A DNA stretch of 41,380 nt from Kiritimatiellia bacterium (lineage in GTDB: Bacteria > Verrucomicrobiota > Kiritimatiellia > RFP12 > JAAYLN01): the NCBI GenBank assembly GCA_017458965.1, contig JAFSZJ010000098.1, positions 1-41,380 of the forward strand, given 5' to 3'. The notes under the pieces are model-generated. The model made no database searches. It had not been told where the DNA came from and worked only from the letters and a program-made list of their open reading frames with translations. Below are positions 6,556 through 15,216 of the stretch, one piece after another; position 1 is the first letter of the stretch, and the number at the start of each line of letters is the position of its first letter. The translations under genes were made by a program, and so were the position numbers.

Positions 6556-9327
6556 CCCGGCCTTGCGGAGCCGTTCCGCAACGAAGGCGCGCTGCCAAGG
6601 ACGGCGGGCGCGTTTAGGGCCGACACCGTCTGGCAAGGCGTCCGTGAGGTCGCATGTCCCGTCGAGCATACGCAGAATCGCACCGCGCTCCGAAGCGCAC
6701 TTCCCCGCGAGGCGGATGGCAATATCTCCAGCGCTCCAAAGCGCCGTCATGCGGACCATGGAGCCGCGCGTCTGGTCGCATGCGATGGATGACAGCGTCC
6801 GCAGCGAAGCGCGGCCTCCGCAGAACCCCAGCGCCCAGACCGCCGCAAGGGAATGCGGCGCCTTGCCGAATGGATTGGGGTGCGTACCGTCCTCGCGATC
6901 CGCCGCCATGGCGGCAAGAACGGGTTCGACGCGCTTGTCGCCGAGCGCACCAAGGAGCAATGCAGCATCACCGGACTTTTCGCTCCCCTGCCCCACGAGC
7001 GGCCAGACGCTGTCCGCGATGCGTTTCAACCCCATGCGGTATAGAAGCCAAAGCGCAAGACCGCCATGCTCCCCGCCAATAGCGGAGACAAGGCGGCTAA
7101 CGCCATCATCCTTGGATGCGGACGCGACGAGGTCGACGCCTTCGTAAGCCCTTGGAGTCACTTCGCCGAAAATGCCAGGACCTGGCGTCCATTGCTCAAG
7201 CGCCCCGCTTGCGCGAAGCGCTTTCTGGAGCCGCTCAAGCGGCACATCTCCCGAGGCGACGCCAAGTCGGGTCGCGAGGGCAGCGGCGATGCCGGCCGCC
7301 TCCCCGATGCGCTGTATGTCGCGTTGCATCCTGAATGCGTAGGTCGTCTCCGATGTGCATCCTGCGGCCCTGCAGGCCACAAAGAGGTTGTCAATGCCCT
7401 CTGCCAGGATGGCGCGATACGGGATTTCGCAGCCAGTCGGCATTTGCCAGAGGCCGCAGCACCAGTTGTAGAAGGCGAGGTCGCGTCCCTCGGCGAAGAA
7501 GTCGCATGCGTGTCCATCGACATGGCCCGCCGTAAAGCCGATAACATCGTCGAAGGCGCGGTGTTCGACGAGATCGTCCAGCGTCAGCCGGTAGCGCGTG
7601 GCGGCAAGTGGCCCTTGCCGGATGCCTATCGCCGGCGCCATGCCGGTCGTGCGGTTGAAGGTGTTGCTCGTGCGGACGCACGAGTCCGCAACGAGTTTCC
7701 TTGTGGCCTCTATGCGGGCGGTGGTCATGTCGAGGCTGTCGGACGGATCGACATGACCGCAGTCACGGTTGTCGATGAAGAGCGTCAATTCCTGATTGGC
7801 GCCAAAACCGAAGCAACCCCATATCTGTGAGAAGGGGTTCATGGATCCGTCGCCCTCGCGACCGACTGAAAGCGGAACGCCGGCGGAAGCGGAGAGGAAT
7901 GCATCGCCTGTCGAGTCGATCCAGTTTTTGGCGGCTATGCGGACAATGCCTTTTGGCGTCGCAGCGAGTATCGATACGATGCGTCCGTCCTTGACCTCGG
8001 CCGACGACGGGATAGTACGCGACTCCAGAAGCGTCGAGACGCCGGCCTTGCCCAGAGCCATCCATGTCGCAACGAGCCGCGCAAGTCCATGATAGCCCCG
8101 TCCAACCTGTTGCTGCGTGGCGAAGAGCGGTTGGAGGCGTTTGACCTCGGCGTCTAATTCGTCCTGCATTCCACCATGGCAGCCGTGGTAATACGAAGGG
8201 ATGCCCCCGATCGAAGGGATGCCGCCGACCATCGAGCGCGCTTCAAGCGCAAGCGTTCCAGCTCCGCCAGCCGATGCCGCAACCGCAGCGAAGAGTCCGC
8301 CCGTGCCGAGACCGGCGACGCACACATCCGTCTCGATCGTGAAAAGAGGCTTTGGGTCGAGAGGACGCAGGCGCGGCGGAAGCGTGCAACGCGGGGCGTT
8401 CTCCAGCGCGGCAAAAGCGCCTTCTCCCAGGGCGTAGCGATCGCCAAGCGTCGCGGACGGCGCGGAGGAAAGAGAAGGAACGGCGATGGCGAGGTTTGCG
8501 CAGGGCGATTTCGCCGAAGCGCGACGCCGTGGATAAAGCGGATATGCGCGATAGCTCCAGTGGGAGACAAAAGCGTCTGCGCAAGTCTTGCCAAGTCGCC
8601 GCCTCAAAGCCTTGAAGACCGGCTCGACGATCCCTGCCTCGCCACCATGCATGGACCGTGGGCACTCTATGCGCAGGATCTTCTCAGACGACCAGCCGGA
8701 GGACTCGAACACTACCTTTACACCGCGCATCCCTCCATCAATCGTGAAAGGGCATTCGATTGGCCAGCGCGTCCGCTGCAGGAAGAAACGCAGGACATGA
8801 CGCGATGGCTCAACGGGTTCCTCGGCAAGGCCACAGAGGCGCGCCAGAAGACCATGCTCCGTCGCGTCGATCCAATTCGCGGCCGAGATCGCGGCAAGAC
8901 GGGAGCGTAGGGCGAATGTCACGCTACGCAAAAGGCCATTGCCCGCGATGTCGGCCGCGACTGGGGTGGCGAAGTACAGGCGCGTGACGGCTGTGGCGGC
9001 AAGAAGCTCGTTAGCAACCCACTCGGCGCTGCCGGGGTCGATCCAATCCTCCGCTATACCGGTAGCGCACCCGATCGCGTACATGAATGTGCGCATGGAG
9101 TCCGGGGTCTTGCCGGCCTCCGGACAACGGGCATGCGCGCTTTCCCAAAGCAGATCGCATTCTGGATCGATAAGGATCGTCTTCAGGCCTGCCGCCGTTG
9201 CGGCCGTAGCCGCCGCGTATCCGGCATATCCGGCTCCGACAACGGCGACATCCCAGCGCGTTGCCGAAAGAGCTTCAAGGGTTTTGCATTGATCGACCTT
9301 GGCGAGATTGGTTGTTCTGCTTTTCAT
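6538..9327 (-). CDS. Tandem-domain FAD-dependent oxidoreductase with HEAT-like C-terminus
   Basis: 929 residues. There are two separate dinucleotide-binding Rossmann starts: VVGAGYAGYAAATAA (about 29-43) and VAGLGTGGLFAAVAA (about 338-352). The second is followed by GGIPSIGGIPSYYHGCHGG, typical of the FAD_oxidored family (Pfam PF12831). Each half later contains a matching NWID-(A/S)-T segment, so the N-terminal part (about 25-300) looks like a shortened copy of the second (about 335-740). The region from about 770 to 900 has alanine-rich helix pairs resembling HEAT repeats. Such proteins are common in polysaccharide clusters of PVC bacteria; the substrate is unknown. It heads the minus-strand sugar operon. 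An extended -10 (TGCTATCAT, 9364-9372) lies 36 bases upstream. The stop lies within the heptamer array. Confidence 0.8.
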   Translation of the reverse strand: MKSRTTNLAKVDQCKTLEALSATRWDVAVVGAGYAGYAAATAATAAGLKTILIDPECDLLWESAHARCPEAGKTPDSMRTFMYAIGCATGIAEDWIDPGSAEWVANELLAATAVTRLYFATPVAADIAGNGLLRSVTFALRSRLAAISAANWIDATEHGLLARLCGLAEEPVEPSRHVLRFFLQRTRWPIECPFTIDGGMRGVKVVFESSGWSSEKILRIECPRSMHGGEAGIVEPVFKALRRRLGKTCADAFVSHWSYRAYPLYPRRRASAKSPCANLAIAVPSLSSAPSATLGDRYALGEGAFAALENAPRCTLPPRLRPLDPKPLFTIETDVCVAGLGTGGLFAAVAASAGGAGTLALEARSMVGGIPSIGGIPSYYHGCHGGMQDELDAEVKRLQPLFATQQQVGRGYHGLARLVATWMALGKAGVSTLLESRTIPSSAEVKDGRIVSILAATPKGIVRIAAKNWIDSTGDAFLSASAGVPLSVGREGDGSMNPFSQIWGCFGFGANQELTLFIDNRDCGHVDPSDSLDMTTARIEATRKLVADSCVRTSNTFNRTTGMAPAIGIRQGPLAATRYRLTLDDLVEHRAFDDVIGFTAGHVDGHACDFFAEGRDLAFYNWCCGLWQMPTGCEIPYRAILAEGIDNLFVACRAAGCTSETTYAFRMQRDIQRIGEAAGIAAALATRLGVASGDVPLERLQKALRASGALEQWTPGPGIFGEVTPRAYEGVDLVASASKDDGVSRLVSAIGGEHGGLALWLLYRMGLKRIADSVWPLVGQGSEKSGDAALLLGALGDKRVEPVLAAMAADREDGTHPNPFGKAPHSLAAVWALGFCGGRASLRTLSSIACDQTRGSMVRMTALWSAGDIAIRLAGKCASERGAILRMLDGTCDLTDALPDGVGPKRARRPWQRAFVAERLRKAGMADSR

Positions 9328-9363
9328 GATCGGCGTAGATAGGTTCTCGGATCACACAGAAAG

Positions 9364-9372
9364 ATGATAGCA
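9364..9372 (-). promoter_or_regulatory. Extended -10 promoter for the sugar operon
   Basis: On the minus strand the sequence reads TGCTATCAT, an extended -10 element (TGnTAnnAT). It lies 36 bases before the FAD oxidoreductase ATG. No convincing -35 hexamer is seen, as expected for extended -10 promoters. It is divergent from the yejA promoter 45 bases away. Confidence 0.45.
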
Positions 9373-9416
9373 CGGCCGTCAGCATGAAGTGAATGCTACG
9401 CCCCATGGCGAAGTTG

Positions 9417-9422
9417 TATAAT
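9417..9422 (+). promoter_or_regulatory. TATAAT box directly before yejA (likely leaderless)
   Basis: A perfect TATAAT is followed by seven bases and then the yejA ATG (9430). Transcription normally starts 6-8 bases after the box, so the mRNA would begin at or next to the start codon. There is no Shine-Dalgarno sequence in the intervening GATTCCT. No good -35 hexamer is visible. Confidence 0.6.
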
Positions 9423-9429
9423 GATTCCT

Positions 9430-11298
9430 ATGGAAAAGAGACTCCCCCAGCTCCTCCCGCTTATGGTACCGGCGCTCCTCGCGTTGTCCGCCATTGCAGC
9501 CCCGGAAAACGGCACCACCAACGCAACTGGCCGCCTCGAAACCGCCTACAACGAGGACCAGGTCCGAATTACAAACACGGCCACCAATTCGGCGATGGGT
9601 GGCGTCTTCGAGGACCGCTCGGACCCGATAGCCAGCCAAGACGCCGTGCCAGGTGGACGCATCGTCTATGCGGGACCCTCGGAACCGAAAAGCCTGAACG
9701 CATACCTCGACAACAATGTTTTCTCTTACCAGGTCTTCGGATCACTCTACGAGACGCTTCTCGGCTCCGATCCCCTGACCGCCGACCACGCCCCCGGTCT
9801 CGCGGACAGATGGGAGGTGTCGGAGGACAAACTCTCGTTCACGTTCCACATTGATGAAAAGGCGCGATGGAGCGACGGGAAGCCGATTACGGCAGAAGAC
9901 GTCGTCTGGACTTTCAATGCCGTGATGGATCCCCAAAGCCAGACAGGTCCCGTGAAGGTGGCCCTTCGCACGTTCATGGCCACACCACCCGAGATAGTCG
10001 ATAGAAACACCGTACGCTTCACGGCGGACGAGGTTCATTGGCGAAACCTTGGCGCGGCAGGCGGCTTCGAGATATTGCCGAAGCACATCTTCGAGGGCAA
10101 GGACTTCAACAAGATCAACGACGATTTCCCGGTCGTGTCAGGTCCCTACAGGATCAAGGAGCGCAAGGAGGGCGTTTCGCTCACACTGTCGCGCAGAAAC
10201 GACTGGTGGGCGCGCTACCGCAAGTCCACCAAGGGGACGTTCAACTTCGGCACGGTCGTCTATCGCTTCTTCGCGGAGCAGGACAACGCCTTCACGGCTT
10301 TCATGGCCGGAGAGGTCGATGTCTTTCCCGTATATCGCGCCGCTATATGGACGGAGAAGACAAAGGGGCGGCGATTCGACTCGAACTGGATCGTGAAGCG
10401 CCGCATCCGCAACCGACACCCGGTCGGCTTCCAGGGGTTCGCGATGAACATGCGCCGCGAACCATTCAGCGACATACGCGTGCGCAAGGCACTCGCCCAT
10501 CTCCTTGACCGCAACCGCATGAACGAGACGCTCATGTCGGGGCAATACTTCCTACAGCGCTCGTACTACGACGGCATATATGATGCCGACAACCCCTGCG
10601 GGAACGTCCTGATCGAGTTCGATCCCGTCGAGGCCGGACATCTCCTGGATGAAGCCGGTTGGGTGGTCGATCCCGCGACCGGTTCACGCATGAAGGACGG
10701 CAAGCGCCTTTCCTTCACGTTCCTTACGCGTGACGAGAGCTCCGACAAGTTCCTGGCTCTCTACGGGGAGGATCTGCGGAAGGCCGGCATCGAGATGAAG
10801 ATCGAACGCAAGGACTGGGCGGCCTGGGCGCGGGACATGGACGATTTCCAATTCGACATGACATGGGCGGCATGGTCCGGCGGGCTTTACCCAGACCCTG
10901 AGGGCATGTGGTCCTCAAAGGAGGCCGACAAGACCGGCGGCAACAACATCACCGGCTTCAAGGATCCGATGGTCGATCAGCTGATCGACACGCAGCGCTC
11001 CATCTTCGACCTCTCCGAACGCAACGGCATCTGCCGGCGCATCGATGGAATACTGGCCGACAGGGTCCCGTACATCCTCCTTTGGAACATCGACAGCGTG
11101 AGGCTCCTCTACTGGGACAAGTTCGGCACCCCGCCCACTGTCCTCTCGAAGTTCGGCGACGAGCGTAGCCTGCTGGTGTACTGGTGGTACGACGCGGACA
11201 ACGACGCCGACCTGAAGGACGCCATACGCTCCGGCGAGAGTCTGCCGCCACGCCCCGACGTCATCGACTTCGACGAGGTCTTCACCACGGCAGACTAG
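9430..11298 (+). CDS. yejA: Peptide ABC transporter substrate-binding protein, YejA/OppA family
   Basis: 622 residues from the ATG at 9430, which gives MEKRLPQLLPLMVPALLAL, a signal peptide ending near AIAAPE; no lipobox cysteine is seen, so the product is periplasmic. An upstream ATG three codons earlier overlaps the TATAAT box and is unlikely. The body is family 5 extracellular solute-binding protein (SBP_bac_5). GRIVYAGPSEPKSLNAY opens the fold, and FHIDEKARWSDGKPITAEDVVWTF is the conserved W-S-D-G-x-P-x-T-A-x-D-V motif. DIRVRKALAHLLDRNRMNE is the late conserved R-x-A-x-x-x-x-x-D-R helix. It is followed at 3 and 4 bases by two permease genes of the Yej subtype. The substrate is probably oligopeptides, by family. 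Confidence 0.9.
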   Translation: MEKRLPQLLPLMVPALLALSAIAAPENGTTNATGRLETAYNEDQVRITNTATNSAMGGVFEDRSDPIASQDAVPGGRIVYAGPSEPKSLNAYLDNNVFSYQVFGSLYETLLGSDPLTADHAPGLADRWEVSEDKLSFTFHIDEKARWSDGKPITAEDVVWTFNAVMDPQSQTGPVKVALRTFMATPPEIVDRNTVRFTADEVHWRNLGAAGGFEILPKHIFEGKDFNKINDDFPVVSGPYRIKERKEGVSLTLSRRNDWWARYRKSTKGTFNFGTVVYRFFAEQDNAFTAFMAGEVDVFPVYRAAIWTEKTKGRRFDSNWIVKRRIRNRHPVGFQGFAMNMRREPFSDIRVRKALAHLLDRNRMNETLMSGQYFLQRSYYDGIYDADNPCGNVLIEFDPVEAGHLLDEAGWVVDPATGSRMKDGKRLSFTFLTRDESSDKFLALYGEDLRKAGIEMKIERKDWAAWARDMDDFQFDMTWAAWSGGLYPDPEGMWSSKEADKTGGNNITGFKDPMVDQLIDTQRSIFDLSERNGICRRIDGILADRVPYILLWNIDSVRLLYWDKFGTPPTVLSKFGDERSLLVYWWYDADNDADLKDAIRSGESLPPRPDVIDFDEVFTTAD

Positions 11299-11301
11299 CG
11301 G

Positions 11302-12348
11302 ATGTCGCGGACGGCATACATCCTGCGGCGGCTCCTTCTCGCCATACCGACCTTCCTAGGCATCACTCTCGTTTGCTTCGCGCTCACAAGGGTTCTCCCA
11401 GGCGGTCCCGTGGAGATGAGGCTCGCCCGACTACGGGGAATGGGCGCCGGGCCAGGCGGCGCCTCGGCTACGGCGGTCGCGACCGTGACGGAGGCTCAAC
11501 GCGCCGAACTGACAAGGCAGTTCGGGTTCGACAGGCCATTCGCCGTGCAGTACGCAAAATGGCTTTTCAAGGACGCCATGGGTCTGAAAATGGCCTCGTA
11601 CGACTATCCAGACAGGACGGCAGGAGAGCTGATCGTCTCACGCTTCCCTGTTTCACTTGTATTCGGATTGACCGGCTTCATCCTGGCCTACGCCATCTGC
11701 ATACCGCTCGGCATGGCCAAGGCGCTTCGTAACGGATCGCATTTCGACGCCGCGACATCGGTCCTCGTCTTCATAGGCTACGCCTTGCCGGCTTTCGCGC
11801 TCGGGATGCTTCTCAAGATGGGGTTCTGCGGCACCGTCGACGGCATGCCCGCGCTCTTCCCGCTGGGTGGCTTCGAATCGCAGGACGCCGAGGTGCTTGA
11901 CTTCTGGCATCGCACAGCCGACAGGGCATGGCACATGGTGCTGCCAGTGGTGTGCTATGTCGCCGGGTCCTTCGCCATGCTCACGCTGATGATGAAGAAC
12001 TCCCTCCTTGAGCAGATTTCGGCGGACTATGTGCGAACAGTCATGGCAAAGGGGGCATCGCCGTCACGCGCCCTCTGGCACCATGCGCTCCGCAACGCGC
12101 TCATACCAATCGCCACCGGCTTCGGCTCCATACTTTCCCTCCTTTTCGCCGGGTCGGTGATCATCGAACGCATCTTCGAGATACCCGGCATGGGCCGTCT
12201 GAGCCTCGACGCCATAACCGGGCGCGACTACGCCGTCTTCATGGCCATACTGGCGCTAACTTCAACGCTCCAGCTGCTTGGCAACCTCCTCTCGGACATC
12301 TGCTACATGCTGATAGACCCGAGGATCACGTTCTCATCGGGAAGGTAG
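11302..12348 (+). CDS. yejB: Peptide ABC transporter permease, YejB/DppB family
   Basis: 348 residues with six expected membrane segments. The N-terminus (YILRRLLLAIPTFLGITLVCFALTRVLPGG) is the standard start of DppB/OppB/YejB permeases. The EAA loop region reads DYVRTVMAKGASPSRALWHHALRNALIPI, the contact site for the ATPase. The ending DPRI is also standard. The roughly 60-residue segment after the first helix matches the YejB subtype. The gene starts 3 bases after yejA. Inner-membrane subunit of the importer. Confidence 0.92.
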   Translation: MSRTAYILRRLLLAIPTFLGITLVCFALTRVLPGGPVEMRLARLRGMGAGPGGASATAVATVTEAQRAELTRQFGFDRPFAVQYAKWLFKDAMGLKMASYDYPDRTAGELIVSRFPVSLVFGLTGFILAYAICIPLGMAKALRNGSHFDAATSVLVFIGYALPAFALGMLLKMGFCGTVDGMPALFPLGGFESQDAEVLDFWHRTADRAWHMVLPVVCYVAGSFAMLTLMMKNSLLEQISADYVRTVMAKGASPSRALWHHALRNALIPIATGFGSILSLLFAGSVIIERIFEIPGMGRLSLDAITGRDYAVFMAILALTSTLQLLGNLLSDICYMLIDPRITFSSGR

Positions 12349-12352
12349 GCCG

Positions 12353-13909
12353 ATGGCTGGAAGGAACACAAAAGGTGCGCGAAGGTCCGGACTGGGCAGG
12401 CTGGCAACGGTCTCGCTCGTCCTTCTCTGCGCACTCTACGCCGCCAGCCTCGTCTCCGAACTCATCTGTAACTCCAAGCCGCTGATCGTCCGAGCCAACG
12501 GACATGTGGCAATGCCGTTCCTGGCGCATGTCACCGAAGACGACTTGTTCGGAAACGGCGTCCCGAGGGAACCCGACTGGTCTGAAGTCGCCGCAACCGG
12601 ATCCGTCCACGCCATCTTCGCCCCATTACGCCATGGCCCATCGGACATCATCGACGCCGCATCGCTGGCAGGCTTCCGCCGCATACGCGCTACCATACGA
12701 CCAAAGGTCGCCTCTGGCAGGATCGATGTCCGTCCCGACATGACGGTTTCACGTTGTGAGGGTGTCGAAGCCTTCTTCCAGCGCGTTCCTGACGCAGACG
12801 AACGGATTGACGCCCTTTTCGATCATCCTGTTGGTCTTGCGGATGCCATCTCATCGCGTTTCTCCGACAGTCCGTCTGCTGCAGCGACGTTCAGGATCGG
12901 GACGCCTGGAGTGCCCGATGCTGAGATATCCCTGGCCGAATACGAGCCTAGAGGCGCCACGCCGCGTACCGTGCGGCTGCGACTCCGCTCAGGCGAAGGC
13001 GCAGCACGGACGGCCTCGATAGTCTTCGATGTCAAGGACGGAGTCCCCTACCCCATCCGCTCCTCCCGCTCCGCATTCGAACACCTTGACGAGGAGACGC
13101 GCAACACCATCCTCGCCGCCCTCTCCTCCACTCCTCCACTTTCCACTCTCCACTCTCCACTTTCCACTCCCAACTCCTCCACTCTCGAACTTTCATACGA
13201 AAGCGTGACTTGGCCATTCCGTCCGGTCCCAGGTCACCCGATGGGGATAGACGCCGCCGGACGCGATGTCTTTGCAAGGCTTCTGCACGGCACACGGACG
13301 GCGCTGACCTTCGGTATGCTCCTTGTCGCATGGGCCGTGCTGATAGGCGTGATAGCCGGCGCGATGCAAGGCTACTTCGGGGGATGGGTCGATCTCGCCG
13401 GACAGCGTTTCATCGAGATCTGGAGCGCCTTGCCGTTCCTCTATGTGATGATCCTCGTCGGTTCGGTGCTGGGGCGCAGCTTCCTGCTGCTCCTCCTTTG
13501 CTATGGCCTCTTCAACTGGATCGGCGTCTCCTACTACGCCCGGGCCGAGTTCCTTCGGCTTCGCGGACGGCCATTCGTCGATGCCGCCAGATGCCAAGGG
13601 CTTTCCACATGGCGGATCATAATGCGCCACATACTGCCGAACGCTCTGACACCTGTCATCACGCTTCTACCGTTCAACCTCGTCGGGGCGATAGCATCGA
13701 TTTCGGCGCTCGATTTCCTTGGCTTCGGTCTTCCGCCGCTGACGCCAAGCTGGGGCGAGCTGCTCCAGCAGGCGCAGCAGGACACCTCAGCCTGGTGGCT
13801 GATCCTCTACCCGTCGCTATTCCTCTTCATGACGATGCTGTTGTCGGTCTTCGTGGGCGAAGGACTCCGTGATGCCCTCGACCCGCGCCCTGACAGCCGC
13901 TATGAATGA
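12353..13909 (+). CDS. yejE: Peptide ABC transporter permease, YejE/DppC family, with repeat-encoded insert
   Basis: 518 residues, long for DppC-type permeases (about 300) because of a periplasmic domain (about 40-280) between the first helix and the permease core. That insertion, with SELICNSKPLIVRANGHVAMPF at its start, is a trait of YejE. The core begins at GHPMGIDAAGRDVFARLLHG, followed by the EAA loop (FVDAARCQGLSTWRIIMRHI) and the C-terminal DPR. Residues about 257-279 are encoded by the CCACTYT heptamer repeat (13121-13189), giving [11 protein letters not shown] in frame, just before the permease core. No ATPase gene follows; the convergent manC gene ends 10 bases later. The insert is likely a flexible linker on the periplasmic side. 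Confidence 0.9.
   Translation: MAGRNTKGARRSGLGRLATVSLVLLCALYAASLVSELICNSKPLIVRANGHVAMPFLAHVTEDDLFGNGVPREPDWSEVAATGSVHAIFAPLRHGPSDIIDAASLAGFRRIRATIRPKVASGRIDVRPDMTVSRCEGVEAFFQRVPDADERIDALFDHPVGLADAISSRFSDSPSAAATFRIGTPGVPDAEISLAEYEPRGATPRTVRLRLRSGEGAARTASIVFDVKDGVPYPIRSSRSAFEHLDEETRNTILAALSSTPPLSTLHSPLSTPNSSTLELSYESVTWPFRPVPGHPMGIDAAGRDVFARLLHGTRTALTFGMLLVAWAVLIGVIAGAMQGYFGGWVDLAGQRFIEIWSALPFLYVMILVGSVLGRSFLLLLLCYGLFNWIGVSYYARAEFLRLRGRPFVDAARCQGLSTWRIIMRHILPNALTPVITLLPFNLVGAIASISALDFLGFGLPPLTPSWGELLQQAQQDTSAWWLILYPSLFLFMTMLLSVFVGEGLRDALDPRPDSRYE
13121..13189 (+). repeat. In-frame heptamer repeat (CCACTYT) within yejE
   Basis: About six heptamers (CCACTTT, CCACTCT, CCACTCC, CAACTCC) lie in exact 7-bp phase at 13136-13177, with degenerate flanks on both sides. 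The reading frame stays open and yields the peptide [11 protein letters not shown]. The same family occurs in lnt and before manC and metK, always pyrimidine-rich on the coding strand. Confidence 0.92.
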
Positions 13910-13919
13910 GGGATATCCC

Positions 13920-15014
13920 TTAGACGTACCGTGAGCCACCTTCGCCAGAGGCTATCTGCCTGACGAGGCGCTTCAGGTCCTGCGCCTTGGATTTTGGGCA
14001 GACGAGAGTCGCGTACGGCGTCTGGACAACCACCATGTCCTCGCATCCGAGGAGTGCCAGCATGCGACCTTCGGCCGTGTTCACGACGATGCTTTCACGC
14101 GAGTCCATGGCCGCGACCTCACCAAGCGTCACGTTGCCGTCTCCGTCCGCCGGCATGTGCGCGACGATGGATGGCCACGAGCCGACATCGTCCCACCCGA
14201 ACTCGCCTTCGGCCATGATGATGTTCCGGCACTTCTCCATGACTGCGTAGTCGAGCGATATCCGCTCAAGACCCGGATAGATGGCGGCAAGTCTTGCGGC
14301 CAGGTCGTCAGTCGAAGACGCGGAGGAGGCGGATTCGATGAGTGGAAGCAACTGCGGAGCGTGTGCGGCGAAAGCCTTCCCCATCGTCGCGACGCTCCAG
14401 ATGAACATCCCGGCGTTCCAGCGGAAGCGCCCTGACTCTACATACGAGCGTGCAGTTGCCTCGTCCGGCTTCTCAACGAACCTCAGCGCCTTGCGCATGC
14501 TTGTCGAGAGCCCGAAGCCGCAATCCTCAGCGCCTTCGATATAACCGAATCCGGTCGCAGGATAGCTCGGGACAACACCGATGGTGACGATCGCGTCGGC
14601 TCTTGCCGCGACGGTGAACGAATCCGCCAGGATGCGGCGGAAGGCGGCGACATCGGCCATCAGCTGGTCGGCCGTCAGTATGGCGGCCACGCCATCAGGG
14701 TCGCGCGCCTTGACGAGACCCAGCGCGAGCGCGCAAGCCGCTGCTGTGTCACGACGCATCGGCTCCCCGATGATGTTTTCCGGCGGGACGGACGGACACG
14801 CCTCGCGCGATGGGGCGACTAGCGCATCGGCCGTGATGATCAGGATGCGATCCGGATCGACAAGACCGTCAAGCCTGTCAACCGCATGACGGATAAGCGG
14901 CTTGCCTCCGAAGATCGAGACGAACTGCTTGGGACGGCTAGATGTGCTCAATGGCCAGAAGCGTTCGCCGCTTCCCCCGGCCATGATTACTGCGAAATTA
15001 TGTGAAGTGGACAT
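13920..15014 (-). CDS. manC: Mannose-1-phosphate guanylyltransferase
   Basis: 364 residues that make GDP-mannose from mannose-1-phosphate and GTP. The N-terminal IMAGGSGERFWPLSTSSRPKQF is the nucleotide-binding and pyrophosphorylase signature. FVEKPDEATARSYVESGRFRWNAGMFIW is the sugar-phosphate-binding region, and the WDDVGSW segment is typical too. It lacks the C-terminal phosphomannose isomerase domain of bifunctional ManC/AlgA. The start ATG (MSTSHNF) is placed at the beginning of family similarity. The frame stays open 40 codons further upstream through the heptamer repeat (PLSTL-type peptide), but that is not expected to be translated. No Shine-Dalgarno site precedes it. Last gene of the minus-strand run, convergent with yejE. 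Confidence 0.93.
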   Translation of the reverse strand: MSTSHNFAVIMAGGSGERFWPLSTSSRPKQFVSIFGGKPLIRHAVDRLDGLVDPDRILIITADALVAPSREACPSVPPENIIGEPMRRDTAAACALALGLVKARDPDGVAAILTADQLMADVAAFRRILADSFTVAARADAIVTIGVVPSYPATGFGYIEGAEDCGFGLSTSMRKALRFVEKPDEATARSYVESGRFRWNAGMFIWSVATMGKAFAAHAPQLLPLIESASSASSTDDLAARLAAIYPGLERISLDYAVMEKCRNIIMAEGEFGWDDVGSWPSIVAHMPADGDGNVTLGEVAAMDSRESIVVNTAEGRMLALLGCEDMVVVQTPYATLVCPKSKAQDLKRLVRQIASGEGGSRYV

Positions 15015-15216
15015 TGGAAGTTGAAAGATGAAAGATGAGAGATGAAAGATGAGAGTGGAGAGTGGAAAGTGGAGAGTGGAAAATGGAAAGTGTGAAGATG
15101 AGAGTGGAGAGAAGTTGACCTTGCAGACTTTCAATACATTCTAGACATTCCTAGACTTTTGGACCTTCTAGACATTCCTAGACCTTCTTAGACTTTCTAG
15201 ACCGTCCTGGACCTTC
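15015..15216. repeat. Spacer made of two tandem repeat families (manC leader)
   Basis: No gene here. 15027-15110 holds twelve heptamers in phase (GATGARA and GTGGARA on the plus strand; pyrimidine-rich CCACTYT / CATCTYT in the mRNA). 15124-15224 holds an 8-10 bp degenerate repeat built on TCTAGAC / CCTAGAC. The second array includes the stop codon of the metallophosphoesterase gene (15217-15219). Apart from about a dozen bases, the spacer from stop to start is repeat. Confidence 0.92.

Noticed and set aside
6208-6792. Plus-strand frames reading through the 7-bp array as a YLLSAIC heptapeptide repeat
   Set aside because: They are antisense to GH36 and the FAD gene, and exist only because a stop-free heptamer is open in all frames on that strand. 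No promoter or ribosome site.
13905-13925. Rho-independent terminator between convergent yejE and manC
   Set aside because: The gap is only 10 bases and no stem with a T-run is visible on either strand.
15015-15134. Extended manC start 40 codons upstream
   Set aside because: The extra residues come only from the repeat array and have no family similarity; ManC normally begins at the MAGGSGERF region.
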